DNA of 42,964 bases from CAZVWJ01 sp964631325. GTDB taxonomy: Bacteria > T1Sed10-126. Below the pieces are notes generated by a model, which was given only the letters and a program-made list of their open reading frames with translations, had not been told where the DNA came from and ran no database searches. The translations under genes and the position numbers were made by a program. Location of the stretch: contig CAZVWJ010000021.1 in the NCBI GenBank assembly GCA_964631325.1, positions 1 to 42,964 on the forward strand, written 5' to 3'. Positions 6,750 to 15,787 of the stretch are shown here, piece after piece (positions within the stretch are counted from its first letter, which is position 1; every line of letters starts with the position of its first letter).

Positions 6750-8798
6750 ATGAAAAGCTCAATCGAGTTCCGGTTGCATCTTCTTCTCGCCGTAGCCGTA
6801 TTTTTTGCCGTCGCCGCTCCGGGTTACGCCGGGATGGAGGAAGACCTGTTCCAGGGCAAAGGTGAAGCGCAATTCTTTAAGACCGAGGAAAAAGTATTAA
6901 CCACCTCGACTAAATACGCAGTTACAAAAGCGGAAGCCCCTTCCATAGTCAGGGTCTGGACCGAAAAAGAAATAGAGCAGGCCGATGCTCGGTCGGTTGC
7001 TGATTTACTTAACCAAGTTGTTGGGATTCATTTACCAGTTAATGTTGAGGACAGGCGCTTGGCCTGGATTCGCGGTGTACGTGGTGCTGACAACAGCCGA
7101 ATGCTCCTCCTTAAAGACGGAGTTCCAGTCAAAGAAGGTCTTTATAATCACGCCTATATTGGTGAATTTATTCCGTTTCATCAGGTTAAACAGGTTGAAT
7201 TTATCAAGGGTCCTGGTTCCGCCCTTTACGGAGCTAACGCATTCAGCGGTGTTGTAAACATCAAGACCAAGGATGGTTCCGACGTTAACGGCAAGGAAAT
7301 AGCCGTTAGTATTGGTAAAAGCCAACGTCGGGAAGTCAGCTTTGTCGGCGGCGGTAAAGAAACCGTAAACTGGGGCGGTGAAGAGGCAAAAGTCGATGTT
7401 ATGACTTATGGACGTATTTTCAGGACTGAAGGTCTCGGTGAAAATGATCCGGAAGCTGAGAATGCCAAAGATAATCGGCCAGTCAAAAATTACACCGCCG
7501 GCATGAAACTGAAAACTGGTAATTTCACCTTTCGTGGTGACGTAATCAGTCACGCTACCAAACGCATTGGTGGTGAGGGAAGTGTGGACGCGCTTGCCAA
7601 CCAGGATCTTGATATTGTCTCCTATCGGTACTATAACCAGCTTTTCTCGCTCGACTACAACAATAGCTGGGGCAAAGAGGGCAGCAAAACTGATGTCCAG
7701 CTACGGACTTACTTCAATAAGTACGATAATCCTGGTTTATATTCAGTGCCGTGGGATACGGGTATTGAGTATGTTGAGCCGGAGAAGGTGACTACACGTT
7801 CCGGTTTCACTTCTCAATTTACTCAACAGTATGGTGATAACACTCTGGTTGCTGGCCTTGATTATTCACGTAATGAGATTGATGATGTGACTGACTATAA
7901 CCAGCCCGGGGCTGTTGCGGCCGGATATGTAATTCCACCACAAAATTACTACATTGGCGGTCTTTACACACAATATACTCATAGCTTTCCTTCCCTGCTT
8001 TCATCCAAGCTAACTCTTGGTGTCCGCTACGATGACCACGAGATCATGGGCAGTAATGTTTCCCCCCGACTTGGCTGGGTTTCGAACCCGACCGAGAAAG
8101 ATTATTTCAAGTTGCTTTACGGGGAAGCTTTCAGAGCACCGACCGCCCGTGAGATGCTGATGGAGGATAACAAAAATTGGACCAGTGGTAATCCGAACCT
8201 TGACGCGGAGACGATTCAGACCCTGGAGTTTAAGTATAACCGTCAGCTCAGTTCCAATCTCGAAACTGAATTTGTCGTCTTCGACAACACTGTTGAGGAT
8301 ATAATTCAAAAGGGTAATGATCCACAATTTGCCGGAGGCGAGGGTTATCTGAATAAGGGGGAGCAGGAAACGACCGGCGGTAATGTTGCCGTTAAGTATG
8401 ACGGACAGACCTGGGATTACAATCTGAGCTACGGTTATATTGACGCCACTGCAAAACGTGAGACCGGGGATAAGCAAGAATGGGGTATACCCAAGAAGAT
8501 GGCAAAGGGAGAAGTTAAATATACTCCTGTGAAACAGATGTGGTTTAAACTTGATGGCCGCTGGATTGCCGAACAGCATCGGGAGGAATGGGCCGGTTTT
8601 GATAAGAATATTCCCAGCTACTCTGTTCTTGATGTCACCCTTGGGACAAGAGAATTAACCGAGGGACTTCAAACCAGGTTCTCGGTCAACAATGTCCTGA
8701 ATGCGGCTGCCGATTGGGTTGCTGAGGAAGCTGGTGAGGATGATACCTATAGTGTTCCCCGGCGTAATGTTATGTTGACCGTAGAATATGACTTCTAA
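6750..8798 (+). CDS. TonB-dependent outer-membrane receptor 1
   Basis: Gated outer-membrane channel for TonB-energised uptake; substrate unknown. ATG 6750 is preferred over GTG 6741 because GAGGTG (6738-6743) then has proper spacing. The protein is 682 aa. The signal peptide ends near residue 27 (GYA). A short acidic linker carries EEDLFQGKGEAQFFKTEE, followed by a TonB-box-like EEKVLTTST. The plug at ~45-155 has SVADLLNQVVGIHL, WIRGVRG, VKQVEFIKGPGSALYGANAFSGVVNI. The remaining ~500 residues are barrel, with FKLLYGEAFRAPTAREM and NPNLDAETIQTLEFKYNRQL, ending in the canonical Phe (MLTVEYDF). It is a compact member of the BtuB/CirA-like branch. It heads the transport/chemosensory cluster but is separated from the next receptor by 489 bases containing a promoter. 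Confidence 0.93.
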   Translation: MKSSIEFRLHLLLAVAVFFAVAAPGYAGMEEDLFQGKGEAQFFKTEEKVLTTSTKYAVTKAEAPSIVRVWTEKEIEQADARSVADLLNQVVGIHLPVNVEDRRLAWIRGVRGADNSRMLLLKDGVPVKEGLYNHAYIGEFIPFHQVKQVEFIKGPGSALYGANAFSGVVNIKTKDGSDVNGKEIAVSIGKSQRREVSFVGGGKETVNWGGEEAKVDVMTYGRIFRTEGLGENDPEAENAKDNRPVKNYTAGMKLKTGNFTFRGDVISHATKRIGGEGSVDALANQDLDIVSYRYYNQLFSLDYNNSWGKEGSKTDVQLRTYFNKYDNPGLYSVPWDTGIEYVEPEKVTTRSGFTSQFTQQYGDNTLVAGLDYSRNEIDDVTDYNQPGAVAAGYVIPPQNYYIGGLYTQYTHSFPSLLSSKLTLGVRYDDHEIMGSNVSPRLGWVSNPTEKDYFKLLYGEAFRAPTAREMLMEDNKNWTSGNPNLDAETIQTLEFKYNRQLSSNLETEFVVFDNTVEDIIQKGNDPQFAGGEGYLNKGEQETTGGNVAVKYDGQTWDYNLSYGYIDATAKRETGDKQEWGIPKKMAKGEVKYTPVKQMWFKLDGRWIAEQHREEWAGFDKNIPSYSVLDVTLGTRELTEGLQTRFSVNNVLNAAADWVAEEAGEDDTYSVPRRNVMLTVEYDF

Positions 8799-9287
8799 TA
8801 ATTAACGCCCTGCGGACATAGCAGTGCTTAGCTGCAAAATACCGCGACATAAGTTCGACATTCGGAGTTTTTCATATATTTTTTGCTTGCCCTAAAGAAT
8901 TATTGACATGGGGTTAAAAATATGGTTTAATAAAATTACCATAAAGGGCTTGTTTAATAACTTCAACAAAATCATTTTGGCCAATCATACAATAAGCTTC
9001 ATTTAAATAATTTTTTTGCCGGGGTATTTATTCACAGAATGGGGCTGAGAAAATTTACTCCGATAGAAATCGAGAAAGATTAGATTGGCCGATCCATCCT
9101 TATTTGTATTGGGGTTTATATAATCCTCACCGATTTTTTTGGACTGAAGATGGGGAACAAAACATTTTTTTAAGAGTTTCTGAAATTTAAAAACCCGGGT
9201 AAAGCTCTTTTTAGAGCGGGGGCATACAATTTTTAGAAGAGATTAAAGTTTAGTTACAAAATAACTTATTTTTGGAGGGACAGTTTT
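8799..9287. other. Long intergenic region/5' leader of TonB receptor 2
   Basis: Begins with the CGCGACATAAGTTCGA motif (8843-8858), then a strong promoter (8903-8931). About 350 nt of putative leader follow. Within the leader, 9011-9190 is a 59-codon open stretch with no start codon, reading in its middle LDWPIHPYLYWGLYNPHRFF. This may be a gene remnant or chance. A hairpin GCTCT-TTTT-AGAGC lies at 9204-9217 between CCCGGG and GGGGG runs. I found no B12-box or other riboswitch signature. Confidence 0.5.
8903..8931 (+). promoter_or_regulatory. Sigma70-type promoter for TonB receptor 2 operon
   Basis: TTGACA (8903-8908), exactly 17 bases, then TTTAAT (8926-8931): a perfect -35 and a -10 with one mismatch. 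Transcription would start near 8938, giving an unusually long leader of about 350 nt before ATG 9288. Confidence 0.65.
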
Positions 9288-11852
9288 ATGTTTTCTTTTT
9301 CTCACCAGGTTAAGCTATTTGCCATTTTCGCTTTTTTAATTTTTAGTGTAGTAGTGCAAACTCAACCCGTGTCTGCCCAGGGTGTGGAGGAAGAACTTTT
9401 CAGTGAAGGCGGGGGCGGAGAGGCTGATTTCTTTAAAACTGAGGAACAGGTTGTTGTTTCCGCTTCTAAACGCGCTCAGAAAATCAGTGAATCGCCGGTT
9501 GCAATTTCAGTGATAAACGAATCAGATATTGAAGCGATGAATCCCCAGAGTATCCCCGATATTTTACGAATAATTCCCGGTGTTTACGTACAGCGTATCA
9601 CCGGCGGCCAATACGAGGTTTCCATCCGAGGGAACCATGGTTTTCCCGGCGGGAGTGGACCGTTTAGTGCGTTTTCCCGGCGGGTACTCGTGCTTGTTAA
9701 CGGCCGTTCATTTTTCAATGATTCCTTTGGTGGGACCCAGTGGAGCCAGCTTCCCATAACCGCTGATAATATTAAGCGTATTGAGGTCGTTCGTGGCCCG
9801 GCTTCACCCCTGTTTGGTGCGAATGCGGTTACTGGTGTGATCAATATAATTACTAAAGACCCGGTCAACCTGGCGGACGCCGACGTCGAAGTCTCGATTG
9901 AACCCGGCTCCGACAACCACAACCGGCTTCGGGCCAGTGTTCCCGGAGAAGTGGGCGGGTGGAACTTCTTGCTTACCGCCGAGAAGTCTCAGAAAGATCG
10001 CTTCGATCCCGCTGACGAGAATTACGAAGAGTATGACGTGAATAAGGGAGTCAGTGTCAACTCATATGATGGTATAAATCCGGCTGGCTTAGGTGCTGCA
10101 GATTCCACCAGCCTGAATCAAGTAGGATATTTTGGACAGAAAACTCACCCGAATAATGATTTATATGGTTTGACTGAAGGTGCGAACGGAGGGGATGGTG
10201 GATTTAAAGATGGTCGCGGTGATGCGGATAATACCGATTTTCCGGCCGCGGACGGTAATTCCCTGGAGACCAAAAGGTTTAACTTGATGGCCAAGAAACA
10301 GATTTCCGATGTGCGCAGTCTGCAGTTGGAAGGTGGTATGGGCGACGGCCATCAAAATTTCTTTGGTTCTTCGGGCGGACTTATTATATTTAAAAATCCG
10401 GTCGAACAGGCCTATGGTAAGGTTGCTTATGAGGACGAATACGAAGGAATTCCCGTAAAACTCCAGGTCTCTTACATTGACGGGCAGTTTGGCGATAATC
10501 CTCCGGGTGGTGAAGCCGTCCCCGACGGTCCTCTGGGGGAGCGTCGCGACGGCACGCAGGGGGGACTCGGCTGGGGATCCTGGGACGTGGAAGCCCAGGG
10601 GATCTGGGAATGGTCTTCGAGTGACGTCCTTGTCTTTGGCGGGAACTGGCGCACTACGGAAGCAGAATCCAAGCTGTATTATCGTGACGTACTTGATAGG
10701 ACTAACAAAAAGGCCGAGCAGACTTTTACCGGGGCTTATTTCAACAATGAACACCAGTTTAATGAGTCGTGGAAATTTGTCCTTGCCGGGCGATATGATG
10801 ACTTCCAGGAACCAGATGATTCAGCCTTCTCTCCGCAGTCTATTTTGATTTACCAGCCGGCGGGCGATTCCGACCAGATGTGGCGCCTGAACTGGGCGCA
10901 GTCCATTCGTGCCCCTTTTCTGACCGAATTATTTATGAATGCTCCCGCTGGTCGGAGCGAGCTTTATAACCACGGTCTTGGTGCTTTTGATGGTAATTCG
11001 GAACTTGAAATCCCTAAAATTAGTTCCGTGGAATTTGGTTTCCGGGATAAATACTGGCAGAGATTAGAAATTGACGCTAACCTTTATCATACCGCTTTTG
11101 AGGACGCTATTGGATTTCGAAGAGTGGATGATCCTGAGGCCGGCCTGAGTCTTCAGTTTGATAACTATAATGAAACATTAAGAAGCAGTGGGGGTGAGCT
11201 GGAAGTCAAGTATCCTTTGACCAGAAGTTGGTCTACTCGGGCTGCTTATACCTATCAGCAAGGTGAATTTGGTAGCCGGGATATGAAATCGGTCCCGACT
11301 CATTTATTAGCCCTTAACCTGACTGGTAAAATAGCCGCTTGGAACTTGAGTGTTACCGGCCAGTATGCTGGTGAACCAACAGTCACGATGAAAAACGTCT
11401 TTGATCGAAATATAGACGAAAAAATGGATTTACAAAGTTATAATCTTGATTTGGATGGTGACGGTACTAAAGCTTACGGTCCTGATTTGACTCCTGGAAC
11501 TGCTGACGATGATGGCCAGGATTTATCTTACGTATTGGAACATGGCCCTAAAGACTTAGACAACTTGATGGCAGCACATCCCAATGGTGGAAATGGGACG
11601 TCAGAATCAATGGTTGCCGGCCAGGCTGTGGGGCTCATTGATAATGGAACAAAGAAAATTAAGATCCAGGGTGAAGATTACGTGACCTTTAACGTCCGGC
11701 TCAGTCGCACTTTCCACTTCGGGAAGACCCTGGACAATGCGCCCTTTGAATTTGCCCTGATTGGTGAGCACCTCGGTGAGTCCCACCGGGAATATGTATT
11801 TGGTGAAAAATTAGAGCCGGTCTACCGCACCCAGGTTAGCTGGACTTTCTAA
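9288..11852 (+). CDS. TonB-dependent outer-membrane receptor 2
   Basis: 854 aa with a signal peptide cleaved near residue 30 (PVSA/QG). The linker EEELFSEGGGGEADFFKTEE parallels that of receptor 1. It continues as EEQVVVSASK, which reads as the TonB box. The plug at ~50-185 shows SIPDILRIIPGVYV, IRGNHG, VLVLVNGRSFF, IKRIEVVRGPASPLFGANAVTGVINIITK. The barrel includes LNWAQSIRAPFLTELF and ends in Phe (QVSWTF). Near residues 715-745 a loop reads LDLDGDGTKAYGPD, a DxDxDG pattern of the kind that binds Ca2+ in EF-hand or dockerin loops; a TADDDGQD tail follows. This is probably a surface loop. The start is fixed by GGAGGG at 9274-9279. The PhnD-like gene begins 45 bases after the stop, suggesting co-transcription. 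Confidence 0.94.
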   Translation: MFSFSHQVKLFAIFAFLIFSVVVQTQPVSAQGVEEELFSEGGGGEADFFKTEEQVVVSASKRAQKISESPVAISVINESDIEAMNPQSIPDILRIIPGVYVQRITGGQYEVSIRGNHGFPGGSGPFSAFSRRVLVLVNGRSFFNDSFGGTQWSQLPITADNIKRIEVVRGPASPLFGANAVTGVINIITKDPVNLADADVEVSIEPGSDNHNRLRASVPGEVGGWNFLLTAEKSQKDRFDPADENYEEYDVNKGVSVNSYDGINPAGLGAADSTSLNQVGYFGQKTHPNNDLYGLTEGANGGDGGFKDGRGDADNTDFPAADGNSLETKRFNLMAKKQISDVRSLQLEGGMGDGHQNFFGSSGGLIIFKNPVEQAYGKVAYEDEYEGIPVKLQVSYIDGQFGDNPPGGEAVPDGPLGERRDGTQGGLGWGSWDVEAQGIWEWSSSDVLVFGGNWRTTEAESKLYYRDVLDRTNKKAEQTFTGAYFNNEHQFNESWKFVLAGRYDDFQEPDDSAFSPQSILIYQPAGDSDQMWRLNWAQSIRAPFLTELFMNAPAGRSELYNHGLGAFDGNSELEIPKISSVEFGFRDKYWQRLEIDANLYHTAFEDAIGFRRVDDPEAGLSLQFDNYNETLRSSGGELEVKYPLTRSWSTRAAYTYQQGEFGSRDMKSVPTHLLALNLTGKIAAWNLSVTGQYAGEPTVTMKNVFDRNIDEKMDLQSYNLDLDGDGTKAYGPDLTPGTADDDGQDLSYVLEHGPKDLDNLMAAHPNGGNGTSESMVAGQAVGLIDNGTKKIKIQGEDYVTFNVRLSRTFHFGKTLDNAPFEFALIGEHLGESHREYVFGEKLEPVYRTQVSWTF

Positions 11853-11897
11853 AACTTGCCGGGCAGGCCGGCTTAGCACAGGCACCGAGGGATATTT

Positions 11898-12692
11898 TTG
11901 AGAAAAATTAATTTTCTTTCTGCCAGGGCTTTACTTTTTTTAATTTGTCTTCTATTGTTAGCGGTGTCCGCTACGACTGCGAGCGCTGCTCAACAACTCC
12001 TGGTTTTTAATCCCGGCGCGATGGGCGGTAACATGGCCACGTTGATTGATGCCGCCAACGATTATTTTGGTTCCCGGAACCTGGACCTTAAGTTTCAGCC
12101 GATTGCTAAATTTAAACAGTTCAAACAGCGGGTTGGTTCCGCTCGGTACGTGATTATGCCCGACTGGAGTTATAAGCTTCTTGAAGACCAGCATGACTTC
12201 TCCCCGCTTTTGTCCCCCCAGGTAAACGGTTCACCAAATTTCACCAAGATTTTGATCGCAAAAAAAGGTGCTATCAGTTCCCCGGTGGATTTAAAAGGCA
12301 AAAAAGTGGCTACCATCTCCCAGGGGCAAAGAACCAACAACATCCTCGACCGGGTCCTGTTTGAAGGTACGGGAGTCCAGGCCGATCAACTTAACTTTAT
12401 TTTTGTTGGTAAAGACCTGGACGGGCTGATGGCGGTGAAATTTGGCCAGGTTCAGGCTACAATTGCCAGTTCAACTAATTTTTCCTTGATAAAAAAGAAG
12501 AAACCGTTTGTAATTAAGGGACTAAAAATAGTTAAAAAATCCGGGCCGTTAATTCGCGCCTCCCTGTTTTCAGTCGGGGGCGATGGCAATGACAGGGTAG
12601 TTAAAGCCTTTGAAAACATGGAAAAATCAGAAAAAGGCAAGAAGTTGCTTTCCCTGCTAAATCTTGGCGGCTGGATTGATTACCCCCAGTGA
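11898..12692 (+). CDS. PhnD-like periplasmic solute-binding protein
   Basis: 264 aa including a signal peptide (core ALLFLICLLLLAVSATTASA). Resembles the PhnD/phosphonate-type binding fold (type 2 periplasmic protein): VFNPGAMGGNMATLIDAAN at the start of the mature protein, SPVDLKGKKVATISQGQRTNN in the hinge region, and DGLMAVKFGQVQATIASSTNFS, which matches the family's 'V..G..DA' stretch. The start is TTG 11898. GAGGG (11887-11891) is well spaced, and this start places the basic n-region correctly; no ATG fits. A 5-bp hairpin (GCCGG...CCGGC, 11858-11872) in the 45-base gap could trim expression relative to the receptor. No permease or ATPase gene is nearby, so a role as a ligand-presenting co-receptor for the downstream MCP is an inference worth testing. 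The ligand is unknown. Confidence 0.8.
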   Translation: MRKINFLSARALLFLICLLLLAVSATTASAAQQLLVFNPGAMGGNMATLIDAANDYFGSRNLDLKFQPIAKFKQFKQRVGSARYVIMPDWSYKLLEDQHDFSPLLSPQVNGSPNFTKILIAKKGAISSPVDLKGKKVATISQGQRTNNILDRVLFEGTGVQADQLNFIFVGKDLDGLMAVKFGQVQATIASSTNFSLIKKKKPFVIKGLKIVKKSGPLIRASLFSVGGDGNDRVVKAFENMEKSEKGKKLLSLLNLGGWIDYPQ

Positions 12693-12714
12693 TTTATTTA
12701 GGTGCTGATTATTG

Positions 12715-13686
12715 ATGAAATTTTTTCGTGGTTTTAAAATTTGGCTTTTTGTGTTGATTGTTGGGCTGGCAACAGTCTGTGTGTCCCGGCCAGTTCTGGC
12801 TTATGTGCTTGTTTTTAAAAGTCAGGACGTTCTCGCTTACAGTGCCCCGGTACCGACCTTTAAAAAGTCTCTCAAGTCTAAGGAGAACACGAAAATCCGG
12901 GTTAAAAATATGGAAGGAAGCTTGGGAAAAGCCAAACAAATACTCAGTTCTCTTGCTTCTGATAGGCCCGAGGCAATTTATGCGCTTGGCGCAAAAGCGG
13001 CCTATGTGGCCAAAAAATACGCCCCTAAAATTTTCAAGAAAAAAATTCCCGTGGTTATTTCTTCTGTTTTAAACTGGAAGAAATACAGCCTGAGTGCTCC
13101 TTATACAACCGGAGTCCGCGGTAACGTGCCGGCCCAGGCGGTGCTTCTGCAGACCCGAATGGTTGCTTCTAACCTGAAAAAAATCGGTGTTATTTACTCC
13201 GGGGAAAGTGCCGCCCGGATAAAAAAAGCCCGTCGCGCCGCAAAAGCTATGGGTATGCGGCTTGAAACGGTAAAGGTCGATAAGAGCGCTGGTGTCCCGG
13301 TGGCTTTTTCCACGCTACAGGGCAGAAAAATTGATGCGTTGTGGATGGTTGCCGACCCGGTCGTTATTACTCCGGGAAATTTTAAACACTTGAGCAAAAA
13401 TTGTTTAAAACACAAGCTCCCGACAATTGTTTATTCTGAGAACTTCGTGAAAGCCGGCGGCTTGATGTCCGTTTCCGTGAACTATGAAACTATTGGTTCC
13501 CAGGTTGCTTCAATAGTCTATGACATTCTCTCCGGCAAAGCTGTCAAAGACATCCCTGTTGCCGACCCGATCGGAACACAGTTTATCGGAAATCGAAAAG
13601 TTGCCCGCAAAATTGAGCTTGACCTTAGTTCCTCTTCTCAATTTATGGACAAAGTTATTGGAAATAAGAAAAACAAGGAAAAATAA
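12715..13686 (+). CDS. ABC_sub_bind-type periplasmic substrate-binding protein
   Basis: 323 aa from ATG 12715 (a TTG lies three bases upstream; AGGTG at ~12700 supports either). A signal peptide ends near LAYV. The mature part follows the ABC_sub_bind (TrpX/YnzB-like) pattern: LASDRPEAIYALGAKAA, KKIPVVISSVLNW, LKKIGVIYSGESAARIKKAR, IDALWMVADPVVITP, KLPTIVYSENFVKAGGLMSVSVNYETIG, and a C-terminal IVYDILSGKAVKDIPVADP. In this family two lobes bind small organic ligands. It lies 22 bases after the PhnD-like gene, so the pair is probably co-translated. No cognate membrane component is seen. The C-terminal tail is very Lys-rich. Confidence 0.82.
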   Translation: MKFFRGFKIWLFVLIVGLATVCVSRPVLAYVLVFKSQDVLAYSAPVPTFKKSLKSKENTKIRVKNMEGSLGKAKQILSSLASDRPEAIYALGAKAAYVAKKYAPKIFKKKIPVVISSVLNWKKYSLSAPYTTGVRGNVPAQAVLLQTRMVASNLKKIGVIYSGESAARIKKARRAAKAMGMRLETVKVDKSAGVPVAFSTLQGRKIDALWMVADPVVITPGNFKHLSKNCLKHKLPTIVYSENFVKAGGLMSVSVNYETIGSQVASIVYDILSGKAVKDIPVADPIGTQFIGNRKVARKIELDLSSSSQFMDKVIGNKKNKEK

Positions 13687-13998
13687 TAAATCAGAACTTT
13701 CTAATAACACCACAACGTTATTCCGGGTGGAGGCGTGAAGCACCGAAAACCCGGGACTTGCGTCTCGCAAACGCGTGAAATACATCGATCTTTGTATTAT
13801 GGGATTATACCGGGTGACAGTTCGTTAGAAAGTTCTGAGTTCTGATAGTATTTTTAGCACACTTGCAATTTTGATGAATAGACGGAGTTTAATAAATTTC
13901 ACACAGAAACATAATCTATTCCTTTCCGAAAAAGTTTATATTTTTTTCTCTATCGAGGTTATATGCGGATGGTAATTCTGTAAATTGAGGTATATTTG
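13687..13998. other. Intergenic region ahead of the MCP gene
   Basis: The first half is an inverted-repeat-bounded element (13691-13838, listed separately). The second half, 13839-13998, is A/T-rich and should hold the promoter of the chemosensory genes, but I could only find weak matches (TTGCAA at 13863 with a TTTAAT 19 bases later). TGAGG at 13986-13990 is the MCP ribosome binding site. Confidence 0.5.
13691..13838 (+). other. 148-bp inverted-repeat-bounded element, possible structured RNA or MITE
   Basis: TCAGAACTTTCTAA (13691-13704) and TTAGAAAGTTCTGA (13825-13838) form a perfect 14-bp terminal inverted repeat. Inside are hairpins CCGGGT...ACCCGG (13723-13754) and TTGCG-TCT-CGCAA (13758-13770), plus a repeated GCGTGAA (13733 and 13773). 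It starts just after the stop codon of the preceding gene. It could be a folded RNA between the binding-protein and chemosensory genes, or a small non-autonomous transposable element. I match it to no known riboswitch. Confidence 0.5.
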
Positions 13999-15786
13999 AT
14001 GAAGAAATTAATCAGCCTGGCTTTCGAGAGCCTCCTATTTAAAATCAGTGCGCTTATCGTAATTATGATTCTCGTTGTCGTCGGTATTATGACCTACGCC
14101 ACCCTTGTTCAGCAAAAGTCCACTTTAGTTACTTTGAAAAATATGACTGTGAAACGCCAGCAAAAAACTCACGAGAATAATCTAATTGCCAAGGGTCAGA
14201 CTATTACTCGTTTGATGAAAGACGCCGCTCAAAATGCTTTGCTTACCTTTGATTTTTCGGCTCTGAAACCACTGGCTAAGAACACTGCCCGTGACCGGGA
14301 AATCGCCTATGTACTTTTTCTGGGGCAAAATAACATGGTCATGGCTCATGCCGGTGAATATTCACCAGTCGAGAAAGTTCAACCGATGTCACCCCTGGGG
14401 GATACTATCAGTCAAAAAGTAGACAAGGCGACAAATAACCTGAAGGACAAATCCTTTTATCAATATCGCTATACTGACCAGGCTGACAACAAATATCTGG
14501 AGATGGCTTATCCCATCATGGTCAGCGGTCAGAAAAAGGGACTCGTCCGGATTGGCTTTACTCTCAAATATATGAATCAGGCCATAGATTCTGCTATTGC
14601 TGCTAATGAAAAATACACTAATAAAAGATTGGCTGAATCCAAGCGTTCCAGCGTAATTGTCGCGGGTATTTCCCTGCTTGTTGGTCTGGTTGCTTCCTTT
14701 TTTCTCGCCCGCCGAATTTCTCGGCCAATGGTAAATATGATGTCTAAAATGCAGAAGGCGGAAGAGGGGGATTTGACCACCCGGGTTGAAGTAAGTTCCC
14801 GGGATGAAATTGGCCAGTTGAGCCAGAGTTTTAATAATATGATGCAGAATCTCTCCGATATTGTTGGCCAGGTCCTCGATAGTTCAAGCAAACTGGCTGA
14901 TTCTTCCGCTTCGTTGGCGTCAGTTGTCTCACAGAGTCAAACAAGTATTGAAACGATATCTCAAAACGTGGAAACAATTAGTGAGGGGGCCCGGGATAAC
15001 TCCGAACAGGTTGATGAGTCAACCGAATTAATTCGGGAGCTGACGGATGATTCACGGGTAATTACCGAGCACAGCGAAGACGTAATGCAGAAAAGTGAAG
15101 AGATGCGTGACAACGCCCGCGAGGGAAGTATCGCCGTTGAAGAAGTTGTCCGGAGCATGGAAAGCATCGACGATAAAATAACGCTAACCAGAGAGGCCCT
15201 GACGTTACTATCCGAAGCAGCCGCTGATATTGATAAGATTTCTGATTCGATTGAATACATCACTGAAAAGACGAATACCCTCGCTTATAATGTTTCGATA
15301 AGTGCGGTTGAGGCCGGCGGGGAAACAGAAGAAATAGCCGCAATTGCCCGGCAGGTGAGAAATCTTGCCGAAGAGAGTTCGGAAGCCGCCCAGGAAATCA
15401 AACAGAATGTGGGACAAATCCGCGAGTCTGCCGAAGAAGTATCCCAAAAAATGGAAGCGACCGACCGGGAAACGAGTGAAGGGGTTGAGCTGGTTAAAGA
15501 CGCTGGAAAAAGTTTGGATGATATTGTCAATTCAGTTGATCGTGTCTACGAACAGTTGGTAAAAGTTTCCGGGTTGGTCAATGAACAATCCGAAAAAACA
15601 CAAAAAATGAGTCAGGCAATGGATCGGGTCTCCCATATCTCTGATCGAACTGAAGAAGGGACCAGAGAAGTTTCAACTGCTGTAAATGAACAAGCCGAAG
15701 GAATAGAAGACGTTTCTGACGCGGCGGATAATTTACAGGAACAGGCTGCTAATCTCAGGGAATTAATGGAGGATTTTGAGGTCTAA
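13999..15786 (+). CDS. Methyl-accepting chemotaxis protein (membrane chemoreceptor)
   Basis: 595 aa. TM1 at ~14-36, then a periplasmic sensor of about 180 residues (Cache-like; includes REIAYVLFLGQNNMVMAHAG and YLEMAYPIMVSGQKKGLVRIGFT). TM2 spans ~217-238. A HAMP domain follows (RRISRPMVNMMSKMQKAEEGDLTTRVEVSSRDEIGQL), then a long coiled-coil signalling domain. The hairpin tip at ~426-460 is clearly MCP-like (NTLAYNVSISAVEAGG ... IARQVRNLAEESSEAAQEI) but divergent. By my alignment to Tsr, E385 becomes Ser435, R388 becomes Glu438 and E391 becomes Gly441, residues known for trimer and CheA contacts. There is no C-terminal NWETF-type tether. The stop is followed one base later by the next ATG. 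A ligand could be direct or a loaded periplasmic binding protein. Confidence 0.93.
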   Translation: MKKLISLAFESLLFKISALIVIMILVVVGIMTYATLVQQKSTLVTLKNMTVKRQQKTHENNLIAKGQTITRLMKDAAQNALLTFDFSALKPLAKNTARDREIAYVLFLGQNNMVMAHAGEYSPVEKVQPMSPLGDTISQKVDKATNNLKDKSFYQYRYTDQADNKYLEMAYPIMVSGQKKGLVRIGFTLKYMNQAIDSAIAANEKYTNKRLAESKRSSVIVAGISLLVGLVASFFLARRISRPMVNMMSKMQKAEEGDLTTRVEVSSRDEIGQLSQSFNNMMQNLSDIVGQVLDSSSKLADSSASLASVVSQSQTSIETISQNVETISEGARDNSEQVDESTELIRELTDDSRVITEHSEDVMQKSEEMRDNAREGSIAVEEVVRSMESIDDKITLTREALTLLSEAAADIDKISDSIEYITEKTNTLAYNVSISAVEAGGETEEIAAIARQVRNLAEESSEAAQEIKQNVGQIRESAEEVSQKMEATDRETSEGVELVKDAGKSLDDIVNSVDRVYEQLVKVSGLVNEQSEKTQKMSQAMDRVSHISDRTEEGTREVSTAVNEQAEGIEDVSDAADNLQEQAANLRELMEDFEV

Positions 15787-15787
15787 T

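Noticed and set aside
8938..9287. Cobalamin or other known riboswitch ahead of TonB receptor 2
   Set aside because: Searched by eye for B12-box-type and other familiar conserved blocks and found none.
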